Source: Rhizobium sp. NXC14 (GTDB lineage: Bacteria; Pseudomonadota; Alphaproteobacteria; Rhizobiales; Rhizobiaceae). From it: a DNA stretch of 64,000 nucleotides. The stretch is from contig NZ_CP021030.1 of assembly GCF_002117485.1 (NCBI RefSeq), positions 3,103,001-3,167,000 of the forward strand. The letters run 5' to 3'. This document shows positions 48,238-56,857 of this stretch, piece after piece; position 1 is the first letter of the stretch; every line of letters begins with the position of its first letter. Position numbers and translations under genes: made by a program. The notes beneath the pieces are model-generated. The model searched no databases and was not told the origin of the DNA. It saw nothing but the letters and a program-made list of their open reading frames with translations.

Positions 48238-48537
48238 TCCACATTTCCTTTCTCATTGCGCGCGTTGCGGGAAACTTCCGCATACATAGGTCAGTATTGT
48301 TGACATAAATTTACGCGGCTGCCAGCTTCACCGAACTTCGTGGGAGCCCGAGCTTATTTCGCAATTTCCCTGATATTTCTTGGGTAACCAAGGCCCGCCC
48401 GGAACTTCTGACGCAATAAGCAACTCCCCCGACGTCTTGGATAAAACGTAATGGGGACAACAATCAACAGGCATGGCGAGTGAAGCCCCGGCGGAGATTT
48501 GGAATGGCTTCAAAGGCGGGAGGAGGATTGCGCGAAC

Positions 48538-48560
48538 GAGGCGGCCTGCCGACCGCCTCC
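48538..48560. terminator. Stem-loop after the SH3-domain gene
   Basis: A perfect 7-bp stem (GAGGCGG at 48538-48544, CCGCCTC at 48554-48560) lies just past the stop of the SH3-domain gene, which runs leftward. T tract is weak. Confidence 0.45.
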
Positions 48561-48580
48561 TTTCATAGTTGCCGATGATC

Positions 48581-49198
48581 TTATTGATAGACGTAGACAA
48601 TCCGACGCGTACCTGGATCGACGAGGACGGGCCGGTCGTTGATCCTTGTGTAGCGATATTCGTAATCCGGAATGGTCTGGAAAGTCACGTCGGCAGGCAC
48701 TTCCGCGCCGACGACCACATCGCCGCCAAGCCGCACCGTCTCGGTCGGATTGGTCTCGATATAGGTCCGCACCGTCTCCGGCGGAGTGATCGTTTCGACG
48801 GCTCCAACCGGCCCGATCAATTCATCGCCCGGCGCCGGTTGCGGGTCGGCCGGGACAACGCTGGCGGTCGACTCGTAGGTCACCACGGGAACGCCGATCT
48901 CGGCGCGATGCTGCTCGACGATAACCTGGTTGCCGCCGTAGTCCATCTGCAGATAATCCGCATAGACCCAGCCGCGCATGCCGTTGACGTCGACACGGCA
49001 CCAGCGGCTACCTTCGATGCAGCCGTCGAGCACCGCGGTCGAACCGCGGGTGGCAAGGCCGACTGCGGGATATTGCGGGCCTGGACCTGCGCGGACGTTG
49101 AGATCGTTGACCGTGGTCGCCACCATCTCCGCCTGCGCCAGACCGCCGCTCGCCAGGAGCACGGCTCCAGCCAACAGGATGTTTCTCTTCAAGGTCAT
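48581..49198 (-). CDS. Exported SH3-domain protein with DUF1236-like tail
   Basis: A 205-residue secreted protein. A signal peptide (MTLKRNILLAGAVLLASGG, cleaved near AQA-E) is followed by a bacterial SH3 domain (NVRAGPGPQYPAVG, GWVYADYLQ; residues about 30-85) that can bind cell-wall peptides. The C-terminal half, ending RIVYVYQ, resembles the DUF1236 repeat region of rhizobial envelope proteins. The start at 49198 has GGAGACG before it. Role unknown, probably envelope-associated. Confidence 0.84.
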   Translation of the reverse strand: MTLKRNILLAGAVLLASGGLAQAEMVATTVNDLNVRAGPGPQYPAVGLATRGSTAVLDGCIEGSRWCRVDVNGMRGWVYADYLQMDYGGNQVIVEQHRAEIGVPVVTYESTASVVPADPQPAPGDELIGPVGAVETITPPETVRTYIETNPTETVRLGGDVVVGAEVPADVTFQTIPDYEYRYTRINDRPVLVDPGTRRIVYVYQ

Positions 49199-49486
49199 GT
49201 GAGCGTCTCCTTGGTTTCGATGGCCGGACAACGCGCGGCGTTCCACGATGTTCCGACGCGCCCCGCCGGGGCAAAACGCCCCCTACAGATACGCCCTCCC
49301 AATCAATTGAAAAGTTAGAATAAAATTTGATTTCGTCGACGCGTCGAACGGCGGAAGAGACCTATAAACTTGTGTTGCAGTCGGTCTTGCTGCCGTGAAA
49401 CACGCGTCAAAGCAGAAGATTTGGGCTGCCCTCGCCGCCGTTTCGGACTATACCCTGAGCACCCAAGACACCCAAGCGAGGCACTT

Positions 49487-50140
49487 ATGGGCATGCTCCA
49501 GGCCGGCATCATTCCGGTGACACCCTTTCAGCAGAACTGCACGGTCTTCTTCGATCCCGATACCCAGGAAGGCGTTGTCGTCGATCCAGGCGGCGACGTG
49601 CCGCTCATCCTTCAGGCGATTGAGAAAAGCGGCCTGACCATCAAGGAAATCTGGCTGACGCACGGTCATCTCGACCATGCCGGCGGCGCCGGGGAGTTGA
49701 AGGAAGCCCTCGGCGTCGACATAGTCGGCCCGCATCAGGATGACCTGCCGCTGCTGCAGCGCATCGAGACCCAGGCCGCGACGTACGGCATATCAGGATT
49801 GCGCAATGTTCTGCCGGACCGCTGGCTGAAGAACGGCGACAAGGTCTCCTTCGGCGCCCACGAATTCGAGGTCTATCACACGCCCGGCCATGCCCCCGGC
49901 CACGTGATCTATTTCAACCGCGCACAGAATTTCGCCCATCTCGGCGACGTGCTCTTCAATGGCTCGATCGGCCGCACCGACCTGCCGGGCGGCAATCATC
50001 AGCAGCTGTTGGATTCGATCCGCGAGAAGGTCCTGCCGCTTGGCGACGACGTGGGCTTTATCTGCGGCCATGGGCCTGGCAGCCGCATCGGTGACGAACG
50101 GCGAAGCAATCCGTATCTGCAGGAGATCAGGCCTTGTTGA
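49487..50140 (+). CDS. MBL-fold metallo-hydrolase (glyoxalase II-like)
   Basis: A 217-residue metallo-beta-lactamase-fold enzyme with zinc motif THGHLDHAGG, further ligands in YHTPGHAPGH, LGDVLF and CGHGPGS. It belongs to the YcbL-type hydroxyacylglutathione hydrolase-like group. The ATG at 49487 gives the family start; upstream frame is extra. Convergent with csaA. Substrate unproven. Confidence 0.88.
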   Translation: MGMLQAGIIPVTPFQQNCTVFFDPDTQEGVVVDPGGDVPLILQAIEKSGLTIKEIWLTHGHLDHAGGAGELKEALGVDIVGPHQDDLPLLQRIETQAATYGISGLRNVLPDRWLKNGDKVSFGAHEFEVYHTPGHAPGHVIYFNRAQNFAHLGDVLFNGSIGRTDLPGGNHQQLLDSIREKVLPLGDDVGFICGHGPGSRIGDERRSNPYLQEIRPC

Positions 50141-50191
50141 GCATCCGATGCAGACACATCAGGCACCCGGAAAAATGGTGTGAGCCCATTC

Positions 50192-50533
50192 TCACATCAT
50201 CTTCCTGCCGTTCGGCACCGGCTGTTCGACCGCCGCAAGCACGATCGCGCCATTCTCGTCCTCGAATCCCAGCGTCAGCACTTCCGAACGGAACGGACCG
50301 ATCTGCCGGGGCGGGAAATTGACGACGCCGAACACCTGCCGGCCGATCAGGGTTTCCGGCGTATAATGCACGGTGATCTGCGCCGAGGATTTCTTGATAC
50401 CGATCTGAGGGCCAAAATCGATGAGCAGCTTGAAAGCCGGCTTGCGCGCCTCCGGAAAAGGGCTGGCTTCGATGATCGTACCGACACGGATGTCGACACG
50501 CTCGAAATCGGCGTAGCTGATCTCTTCCGCCAT
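50192..50533 (-). CDS. csaA: CsaA-type tRNA-binding/chaperone protein
   Basis: A 113-residue OB-fold protein that matches Bacillus CsaA over its length (ERVDIRVGTIIEASPFPEAR, IDFGPQIGIKKSSAQIT, VVNFPPRQIGPF, PVPNGRKM). CsaA binds tRNA and unfolded proteins and aids secretion. The gene is 11 bp downstream of proC and likely co-transcribed with it. Confidence 0.9.
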   Translation of the reverse strand: MAEEISYADFERVDIRVGTIIEASPFPEARKPAFKLLIDFGPQIGIKKSSAQITVHYTPETLIGRQVFGVVNFPPRQIGPFRSEVLTLGFEDENGAIVLAAVEQPVPNGRKMM

Positions 50534-50544
50534 GTGGATCTCCG

Positions 50545-51372
50545 TCAGCCGGCCAGTTCCTCGGCCCGCTTGCGCGCTGCCGCAAGCGCCTTATCGAACA
50601 GGGGCTGCATGCCGTTCTCCGCCATCAGCACGGCGAGCGCCGCCGCCGTCGTGCCGCCGGGAGACGTCACATTCTGCCGCAGCCGCGAAGCATCGTCGGG
50701 GGACTGGTGCAAGAGTTCACCAGCCCCCGCGACCGTTTCCCGCGCAAGACGCATGGCGAGGTCCGCCTGCAGGCCGAGCTTTCGACCTGCCTCCGCCATA
50801 CATTCGACGAGATAGAATACATAAGCCGGACCACTGCCGGACAGCGCCGTCACGGCATCGATATCGGCCTCCGCAGGCACCCATTCGACGGGGCCGGAGA
50901 CGCTGAGAAGGGCATGGACGCGTTTGCGCTGCGGATCGCTGACTCCTGAATTGGCAAAGGCCCCCGTCACACCGCGGCCGACCATAGCCGGCGTGTTCGG
51001 CATGGCTCGCACCATGGCGGCTTTGCCGAGATGTTTTTCGAGAAAACCGAGCGTCTTGCCGGCTGCCACCGAGACGACGACCGTCGCCGGCCCGACGGCG
51101 CTCTTCACATCGGGCAACACCGTCTCCATCACCTGCGGCTTGACTGCGAGAAACAAAACGCTCGCCTTCAATTCCGTAGGGATCGCGGTCAGATGCGTCG
51201 CGCCGGCTTCCTTGATCGTCGCCAGCATCGCCGATGAAGGGCCTGGATCCACAACAATGACGGCGGAGCCCGGAACGCCGCTCTTCAGCCAGCCGGAGAG
51301 CATGGCTCCGCCCATGTTTCCGGCGCCGATCAGTACGACGGGATTTGCCGGGGAGAACGCCTTCGCCGGCAT
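50545..51372 (-). CDS. proC: Pyrroline-5-carboxylate reductase
   Basis: A 275-residue enzyme for the last step of proline synthesis (P5C plus NAD(P)H). N-terminal VVLIGAGNMGGAMLSGWL binds the cofactor; the C-terminal signature ETVAGAGELLHQSPDDASRL and VTSPGGTTAAAL marks P5CR. It lies 1 bp from the upstream ybjN-like gene on the same strand, forming a likely three-gene operon with csaA. Confidence 0.95.
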   Translation of the reverse strand: MPAKAFSPANPVVLIGAGNMGGAMLSGWLKSGVPGSAVIVVDPGPSSAMLATIKEAGATHLTAIPTELKASVLFLAVKPQVMETVLPDVKSAVGPATVVVSVAAGKTLGFLEKHLGKAAMVRAMPNTPAMVGRGVTGAFANSGVSDPQRKRVHALLSVSGPVEWVPAEADIDAVTALSGSGPAYVFYLVECMAEAGRKLGLQADLAMRLARETVAGAGELLHQSPDDASRLRQNVTSPGGTTAAALAVLMAENGMQPLFDKALAAARKRAEELAG

Positions 51373-51373
51373 C

Positions 51374-51874
51374 TTATGCCTCGCCTACCGTTTCGAACAG
51401 CACGGCTTCCATCGCCTTAGCCGCGTCCATGCCGGACCAGACAACGAACTGGAATGCCTGGAAATAGGCTTCGCATGTGTCGAGCGCACTGGAAAGCAGC
51501 ACCTCTACCTGGCGATTGGTCGGCTCCGCGCCGCCTGCAAGCAGCAGCGACTGCCTGAAGATGACGACATCTTCCTGACGCCAGAGATCGAAATGACCCA
51601 TCAGGACCTGCCCGTTGATCGCCGAGAGCAGTTTGACCACCTCGTTGACCCTGATGTCGGGGACTTTGATATCGAAAGCGCAGCCAAGATGCAGCGCCTC
51701 GAATTCCTCCATCCAGGAAAAGGAAACATGATAGTCCGCCCAGCGTCCCTCGACCGTCATCGCGATCTCGTCCTCGCCGGACCGCTCGAACGACCAGTCG
51801 TTGTTGGAGGCCACGTACTCGATCATATCGACCGGGTTCGACTGACGCTCGACTTCCAATTCCATCAGGTTCAT
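51374..51874 (-). CDS. YbjN domain protein
   Basis: A 166-residue cytoplasmic protein of the YbjN family (bacterial sensory transduction regulator-like). Segments are MIEYVASNNDWSFERSGEDE, MEEFEALHLGCAFD and GHFDLWRQEDVVIFRQSLLL. The start at 51874 (MNLMELEVE) has AAGGTG before it. First gene of the ybjN-proC-csaA group. E. coli YbjN affects motility and stress; function here unknown. Confidence 0.8.
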   Translation of the reverse strand: MNLMELEVERQSNPVDMIEYVASNNDWSFERSGEDEIAMTVEGRWADYHVSFSWMEEFEALHLGCAFDIKVPDIRVNEVVKLLSAINGQVLMGHFDLWRQEDVVIFRQSLLLAGGAEPTNRQVEVLLSSALDTCEAYFQAFQFVVWSGMDAAKAMEAVLFETVGEA

Positions 51875-51985
51875 GCAGCACCTTCTTGACCGGAACGAAT
51901 GCGGCTTAGCTTGGGATACGAACACAAGAAAGACACACGCAATACCGGAAACCACCATCGGATGATCGTTGAACCGCTGCCAGAC

Positions 51986-52237
51986 TTAACGCAGATAACC
52001 TGCCCGGAGCTTACCAAGTCGCTTCGAATCATCATTTAAAATCAGTGTATAATGACCCTTGCCACCTGCCAGCCCCCAGAAGGGAAAATAGGGCAGGCCT
52101 GCTGTGGAAAGCACTTCGAAACTCAATTCAGAAGGGAGAATAAGCGACTCTGCGTATTGGCTTTTTTGGCAGTGTCCACAGGTGGAAAATTCACCTGGAA
52201 TTTTTTGTGACAGATGCGGCGTGTGGCATGAAGGCAA
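51986..52237 (-). CDS. Doubtful small ORF (83 aa)
   Basis: An open frame in the AT-rich gap between ybjN and ubiK. It would begin with TTG without a clear ribosome site, inside the large hairpin at 52211-52248. The peptide has a CGHCQ motif and aromatic segment YFPFWGLAGGKGHYT, and does not look like a shadow of any other gene. It could be a real small protein, a decayed gene, or chance. The 387-bp gap otherwise holds only the hairpin. Confidence 0.25.
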   Translation of the reverse strand: MPSCHTPHLSQKIPGEFSTCGHCQKSQYAESLILPSELSFEVLSTAGLPYFPFWGLAGGKGHYTLILNDDSKRLGKLRAGYLR

Positions 52238-52248
52238 CGCCGCATCTG
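52211..52248. other. Long perfect hairpin downstream of ubiK
   Basis: Twelve-base perfect arms (CAGATGCGGCGT at 52211-52222, ACGCCGCATCTG at 52237-52248) enclose a 14-nt loop, 13 bp beyond the ubiK stop. On the minus strand it is followed by AAAAAATT, not Ts, so it is not a classic intrinsic terminator in that direction; on plus, T's precede it. Confidence 0.6.
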
Positions 52249-52261
52249 CACCTAGCTGGAT

Positions 52262-52522
52262 TTAGTGGCCCTCGCTGGCGAGCTTGGCCTCCAACGCCGC
52301 GATACGGGCGGCAAGCGCCTCGTTTTCATCGCGCGCCTTGATCGCCATCTCTCGGACGGCCTCGAATTCCTCGCGCTTGACGACGTCCATGCTGTTCAGC
52401 CAACGCTCGGCTTGGGCGTTGAAAGCCGTCTCGATCTCCTTGCGGACGCCCTGCGCGGCACCTGCCGCATCGGTCATCAGCTTGGCGAACTCGTCCATGA
52501 TGCGGTTCGTTCCGGTCGTCAT
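52262..52522 (-). CDS. UbiK-like accessory factor (BMFP family)
   Basis: An 86-residue helical protein with amphipathic start (RIMDEFAKLMTDAAGAAQGV) and C-terminal coiled coil (ENEALAARIAALEAKL). It matches the BMFP/UbiK family, trimeric coiled-coil proteins that help aerobic ubiquinone synthesis or fuse membranes. Divergent to lgt. Start ATG is preceded by GAAGGGAG. Confidence 0.82.
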   Translation of the reverse strand: MTTGTNRIMDEFAKLMTDAAGAAQGVRKEIETAFNAQAERWLNSMDVVKREEFEAVREMAIKARDENEALAARIAALEAKLASEGH

Positions 52523-52726
52523 GGCGTTTTTCTCCCTTCGTATAAGGTGAATTCAGCCCTTCGGGGCCTCCAAGATTGAGGTAGGGCTTCGCCACCCGCG
52601 ATGCAAGCGCTTTGCGCGGGATAGCCTTATCCTGAAGCGGGCAGCCGAGGCGCGATCACGAACAATGCACTTGACCGTCCGGGATCGCGGCGGCATGTTC
52701 CGCCGACCTCAACGGATGGGAAAACC

Positions 52727-53575
52727 TTGCCGACAGCAGCCAATCTCCTTGCGATCATGCCTTTCCCGGACATCGATCCGATCGCTTTTTCGATCGGTCC
52801 GTTGGCGATTCACTGGTACGGCCTGGCATACGTCGCGGGCATCCTGCTTGGCTGGGCCTATGCGCGCCGCCTCGCCGCCAACGACAGTCTCTGGCCGGGC
52901 AATAGACCGCCGATGACGAAGACGCAGCTCGACGATTTCATCGTCTGGGCCGCCCTCGGCGTCGTGCTCGGCGGCCGTGTCGGCTATATCTTCTTCTATG
53001 ACCTCACCGCTGTCCTGCGCGATCCCATCCGCGCAGTCGAAATCTGGAACGGCGGCATGTCCTTCCACGGCGGCCTGACCGGCACGACGATTGCCATGAT
53101 CATCTTTGCTCGCCGCAATGCCATTCCGATCTGGAGCCTGTTCGATATCGTCGCCGCCGTCGTTCCCTTCGGCCTGTTCTTCGGCCGCATCGCCAATTTC
53201 ATCAACGGTGAGCTCTGGGGCCGGCTGACCGACGTCCCCTGGGCCGTTGTTTTCCCGACCGGCGGCCCCTTCGCCCGCCATCCGAGCCAGCTCTACGAGG
53301 CCGGCCTTGAGGGCATTGTTCTGCTCCTGGTGCTTGCCGCCCTCGTCTACGGCATGCGTGCGCTGAAAAGCCCTGGCTTCATCACGGGCGTCTTCGTCTG
53401 CGGTTATGCACTGTCGCGCATCTTCGTCGAGTTCTTCCGAGAGCCGGACGCCCAGCTCGGTTACCTCCTCGGCACGAACTGGCTGACCATGGGTATGGTC
53501 CTCTCCTCCCCGATGATCCTGCTCGGCCTCTGGGCGATCCTGCGGGCCCGCCGCCAGGCCGCGCCGCAGCTCTAA
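52727..53575 (+). CDS. lgt: Prolipoprotein diacylglyceryl transferase
   Basis: A 282-residue integral membrane enzyme that lipidates the Cys of prolipoproteins, the first step of lipoprotein maturation. It has the start signature [16 protein letters not shown], the lgt signature region [23 protein letters not shown] with the Asn-Gly-Glu-box, and RHPSQLYEA. Start probably TTG at 52727; an ATG at 52757 is an alternative. Followed after 18 bp by a methyltransferase gene. Confidence 0.95.
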   Translation: MPTAANLLAIMPFPDIDPIAFSIGPLAIHWYGLAYVAGILLGWAYARRLAANDSLWPGNRPPMTKTQLDDFIVWAALGVVLGGRVGYIFFYDLTAVLRDPIRAVEIWNGGMSFHGGLTGTTIAMIIFARRNAIPIWSLFDIVAAVVPFGLFFGRIANFINGELWGRLTDVPWAVVFPTGGPFARHPSQLYEAGLEGIVLLLVLAALVYGMRALKSPGFITGVFVCGYALSRIFVEFFREPDAQLGYLLGTNWLTMGMVLSSPMILLGLWAILRARRQAAPQL

Positions 53576-53593
53576 ACCGGCAGGACGCGCGAC

Positions 53594-54694
53594 ATGACCA
53601 CCGCTCTAGGCGAAAAGATCAAGGCGATCATCCAGGCCAACGGCCCGATCAGCGTCACCGACTATTTCTCGCTCTGCCTCGCCGATCCCGAGCACGGCTA
53701 TTACCGCACCCGCGAACCCTTCGGCCGGTCCGGCGATTTTGTCACCGCGCCCGAAGTCAGCCAGATCTTCGGAGAGATGATCGGCGTCTTCGTCGTCCAT
53801 GCCTGGCAGCGCCACGGCACGCCGGCAGATGTGCGCCTTGTAGAGATCGGGCCTGGCCGCGGCACGATGATGGCGGATATGCTGCGTGTCATCGCCCGCA
53901 TCGCCCCGCCGCTCTTTGACACGATGAGCGTGCATCTCGTCGAAACCAGCGAGCGCCTGCGCGACGTCCAGAGCCAGACACTCGAAGCTTATGGCGAAAG
54001 GATCGCGTGGCACGGTGGCTTCGATGAGGTCCCGCCCGGCTTCACGCTGATTGCCGCCAACGAATTGTTCGACGCGATCCCGATCCGGCAGTTCGTCCGC
54101 ACGCAAACGGGTTTCCGCGAGCGCATGGTCGGGCTTGACGCCGATGGCGAACTGACCTTTGCCGCAGGTGTCGCGGGCCTCGATCCTGCCCTACTGCCGG
54201 AACCGGCGCAGAACCTGCCGCTCGGCACGCTCTTCGAGATCTCACCCGCCCGCCAGGCCGTGATGATGGCGATCTGCGAGCGGCTGCGCGCCTTCGGCGG
54301 CACGGCGCTGGTCGTCGACTACGGCCATCTCGTCACCGGCTTCGGCGATACGCTGCAGGCGGTGCGCATGCATGAATTCGACCCGCCGCTCGCCCATCCC
54401 GGCGAAGCTGACCTGACGAGCCATGTCGATTTCCAGCAGCTCGCCGAGACGGCACTGACGGCCGGCCTCCACCTGAACGGCGCCCTGCACCAGGGTGACT
54501 TTCTGACCGGCCTCGGCATTCTCGAACGCGCCGCAGCCCTCGGGCGTGACCGCGAGCCGCAGACCCAGCAGGTCATTCAATCGGCGGTCGACAGGCTTGC
54601 CGGCGCCGGTGAGGGCCGGATGGGTGAACTCTTCAAGGTGATGGCGGTCTCCCATCCTGCCGTCGATCTCATGCCCTTTCGCCCGGTGGATTGA
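53594..54694 (+). CDS. SAM-dependent methyltransferase, MidA/NDUFAF7 family
   Basis: A 366-residue class I methyltransferase-fold protein. Family segments are DYFSLCLADPEHGYY, FGRSGDFVTAPEVSQIFGE, EIGPGRGTMMADMLR (SAM loop) and NELFDAIPIRQFV. The mitochondrial relative NDUFAF7 (MidA) dimethylates an Arg of a complex I subunit; bacterial members are poorly tested. It lies between lgt and pgeF on one strand. Confidence 0.88.
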   Translation: MTTALGEKIKAIIQANGPISVTDYFSLCLADPEHGYYRTREPFGRSGDFVTAPEVSQIFGEMIGVFVVHAWQRHGTPADVRLVEIGPGRGTMMADMLRVIARIAPPLFDTMSVHLVETSERLRDVQSQTLEAYGERIAWHGGFDEVPPGFTLIAANELFDAIPIRQFVRTQTGFRERMVGLDADGELTFAAGVAGLDPALLPEPAQNLPLGTLFEISPARQAVMMAICERLRAFGGTALVVDYGHLVTGFGDTLQAVRMHEFDPPLAHPGEADLTSHVDFQQLAETALTAGLHLNGALHQGDFLTGLGILERAAALGRDREPQTQQVIQSAVDRLAGAGEGRMGELFKVMAVSHPAVDLMPFRPVD

Positions 54695-54803
54695 CAGGGC
54701 GCACGCGGCTGAGCCAACATCCGCGCGAAACAGGAACTTGAAGCGCGCCGCAGACGCGATGCGCTCGGGATAAAACAAACCCCTCGAAAACCCGGAATTA
54801 CAG

Positions 54804-55598
54804 ATGCAGGACGCGGCCTCTCCCGCACCGATCCAAAGCCCGCTGCTGAACGAAGCGACGGGCGGCACCATCCGCCACGGTTATTTCACCCGGGCCGGCG
54901 GTGTTTCCGAAGGGATCTATCGCGGTCTCAATGTCGGCCTCGGCTCCAACGACGAGCGCGGGAACGTCATGGAAAACCGCCGCCGCGTCGCCGCTTGGTT
55001 CGACCTGCCGCTCGAGCGGCTGGCAACTGTTCATCAGGTGCATTCGCCCGACGTCGTGACGATTGGCGCCGATTACGACGGCGCCCGCCCCGACGCGGAC
55101 GCGCTGGTGACGGCAGTTCCCGGCATTGCGCTTGGCGTGCTGGCCGCCGATTGCGGTCCGGTCCTCTTTGCCGACCCCGAAAATCGCGTCATCGGCGCCG
55201 CCCATGCCGGCTGGAAGGGCGCGCTGACCGGTGTTCTTGAAAACACCATTGCGGCCATGGAAGCCCTGGGGGCCGATCGCGCCAGCATACTGGCCTGCCT
55301 CGGCCCCTCGATCAGTCAGGCGAGTTACGAGGTCGGGCCGGAATTCGTCGATCGCTTCGTCGCCGAAAATCCGGGCTACGAACGCTTTTTCAAGCCGTCC
55401 GCAACGCCGGGCCGCGCCATGTTCGATCTACCGGCGCTGACGATCGACAGGCTGACGCGGGCTGGTGTGCAGGCCGAAAACCTCGGGCTCTGCACCTATC
55501 CGGATAGCGAGCGCTTCTTTTCCTATCGCAGGACGACACATCGCAACGAGCCGGACTACGGCCGCCAGATTTCAGCGATATCAATCAGGGAGACTTGA
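54804..55598 (+). CDS. pgeF: Peptidoglycan editing factor PgeF (laccase-domain protein)
   Basis: A 264-residue protein of the YfiH/DUF152 family. Metal-site residues are visible: His in TVHQVHSPDVV, Cys in LAADCGPVLF and His in AAHAGWKGAL. PgeF removes wrongly placed L-Ser from peptidoglycan precursors in E. coli. The next gene starts 5 bp after its stop. Confidence 0.9.
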   Translation: MQDAASPAPIQSPLLNEATGGTIRHGYFTRAGGVSEGIYRGLNVGLGSNDERGNVMENRRRVAAWFDLPLERLATVHQVHSPDVVTIGADYDGARPDADALVTAVPGIALGVLAADCGPVLFADPENRVIGAAHAGWKGALTGVLENTIAAMEALGADRASILACLGPSISQASYEVGPEFVDRFVAENPGYERFFKPSATPGRAMFDLPALTIDRLTRAGVQAENLGLCTYPDSERFFSYRRTTHRNEPDYGRQISAISIRET

Positions 55599-55603
55599 GC
55601 AGA

Positions 55604-56755
55604 ATGGCACTGCATTTCGAAAAGGCCGAGTTCGCAAGCCGGCTGGCACGCCTCACCGAGAAGATGAAGGAAGAAAAGCTCGATGCCCTGCTGCTCTTCG
55701 CCCAGGAAAGCATGTATTGGCTGACCGGCTATGACACCTTCGGCTACTGCTTTTTCCAGACGCTGGTCGTCAAGAGCGACGGCACGATGGCGCTGATCAC
55801 CCGCTCGGCCGATCTCCGCCAGGCCAAACACACCTCGATCCTCGAAGACATCCACATCTGGGTCGACAGGGTCAATGCCGATCCGACGCTCGACCTGAAG
55901 AACCTCCTAGTCGAGATGGATCTGCTCGGCGCCCGCATCGGCGTGGAATATGATACGCACGGCATGACCGGCCGCATTGCCCGCCTGCTCGACGCGCAGT
56001 TGACCACTTTCGGCCAGATCGTCGACGCCTCCTATCTCGTCAGCCGTCTTCGTCTCGTCAAGAGCCCGACGGAGGTCGCCTATGTCGAGCGCGCTGCCGC
56101 TCTCGCGGACGACGCGCTCGACGCCGCAATCCGGCTAACGAAACCGGGCTCCGACGAGGCCGATATCCTCGCCGCCATGCAGGGTGCGGTCTTTTCCGGC
56201 GGCGGCGATTATCCCGCCAACGAGTTCATCATCGGCTCCTCTGCCGACGCCCTGCTCTGCCGCTACAAGGCCGGCCGCCGCAAGCTCGACGCCAACGACC
56301 AGCTGACGCTGGAATGGGCCGGCACCTATGCGCATTATCATGCCGCCATGATGCGCACGATCGTCATCGGCGAGCCGATGCAACGCCATCGAGAGCTCTA
56401 CAATGCCTGCCGCGAAACCATTGAGGCGATCGAGACCGTGCTGAAGCCCGGCCACACCTTCGGCGACGTCTTCGACATCCATGCCAGGATCATGGACGAG
56501 CGTGGCCTTGCCCGACACCGGCTGAATGCTTGCGGTTATTCGCTCGGCGCCCGCTTCTCGCCCTCCTGGATGGAGCACCAGATGTTCCATGTCGGCAATC
56601 CGCAGCCGATCGAGCCGAACATGTCGCTCTTCGTGCACATGATCATTGCCGATTCCGATACCGGCACGGCAATGACGCTCGGACAGACCTACCTGACGAC
56701 GGCGGATGCGCCGCGCACACTTTCCCGTCATTCGCTCGATTTCATCGGCCTTTGA
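55604..56755 (+). CDS. M24 (creatinase/DoeA-like) family protein, metal ligands not conserved
   Basis: A 383-residue pita-bread fold protein of the M24/creatinase superfamily. The N-terminal creatinase_N domain (RLARLTEKMKEEKLDALLLF) is followed by the catalytic domain. At positions where metallo-enzymes have Asp and His ligands it reads EWAGTYAHYHAAMMRT and ACGYSLGARFSPSWMEH, so it looks metal-free, as in creatinase or ectoine hydrolase. It may hydrolyse an amidine, creatine-like or ectoine-like compound. The ATG at 55604 has GGGAGA upstream. The preceding TTG at 55595 overlaps pgeF's stop. Confidence 0.84.
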   Translation: MALHFEKAEFASRLARLTEKMKEEKLDALLLFAQESMYWLTGYDTFGYCFFQTLVVKSDGTMALITRSADLRQAKHTSILEDIHIWVDRVNADPTLDLKNLLVEMDLLGARIGVEYDTHGMTGRIARLLDAQLTTFGQIVDASYLVSRLRLVKSPTEVAYVERAAALADDALDAAIRLTKPGSDEADILAAMQGAVFSGGGDYPANEFIIGSSADALLCRYKAGRRKLDANDQLTLEWAGTYAHYHAAMMRTIVIGEPMQRHRELYNACRETIEAIETVLKPGHTFGDVFDIHARIMDERGLARHRLNACGYSLGARFSPSWMEHQMFHVGNPQPIEPNMSLFVHMIIADSDTGTAMTLGQTYLTTADAPRTLSRHSLDFIGL

Positions 56756-56857
56756 AGACCGGGACTGACCGGTGAGAATCCGGAATTGACAGAGGACCAT
56801 CCCCGCCCGCATAAATCCGGGCGGGCTGATACGATTGTGGGAAGGACGGATCACGGG

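Noticed and set aside
48328..48600. 90-residue minus-strand frame between petP-like and SH3 genes
   Set aside because: It overlaps the end of the SH3-domain gene and a stem-loop, lacks a ribosome site, and has no recognisable features.
51875..52261. 6S, SRP or tmRNA gene in the AT-rich gap
   Set aside because: None of the conserved cores (6S bubble, SRP loop, tRNA-like domain with CCA) could be found there.
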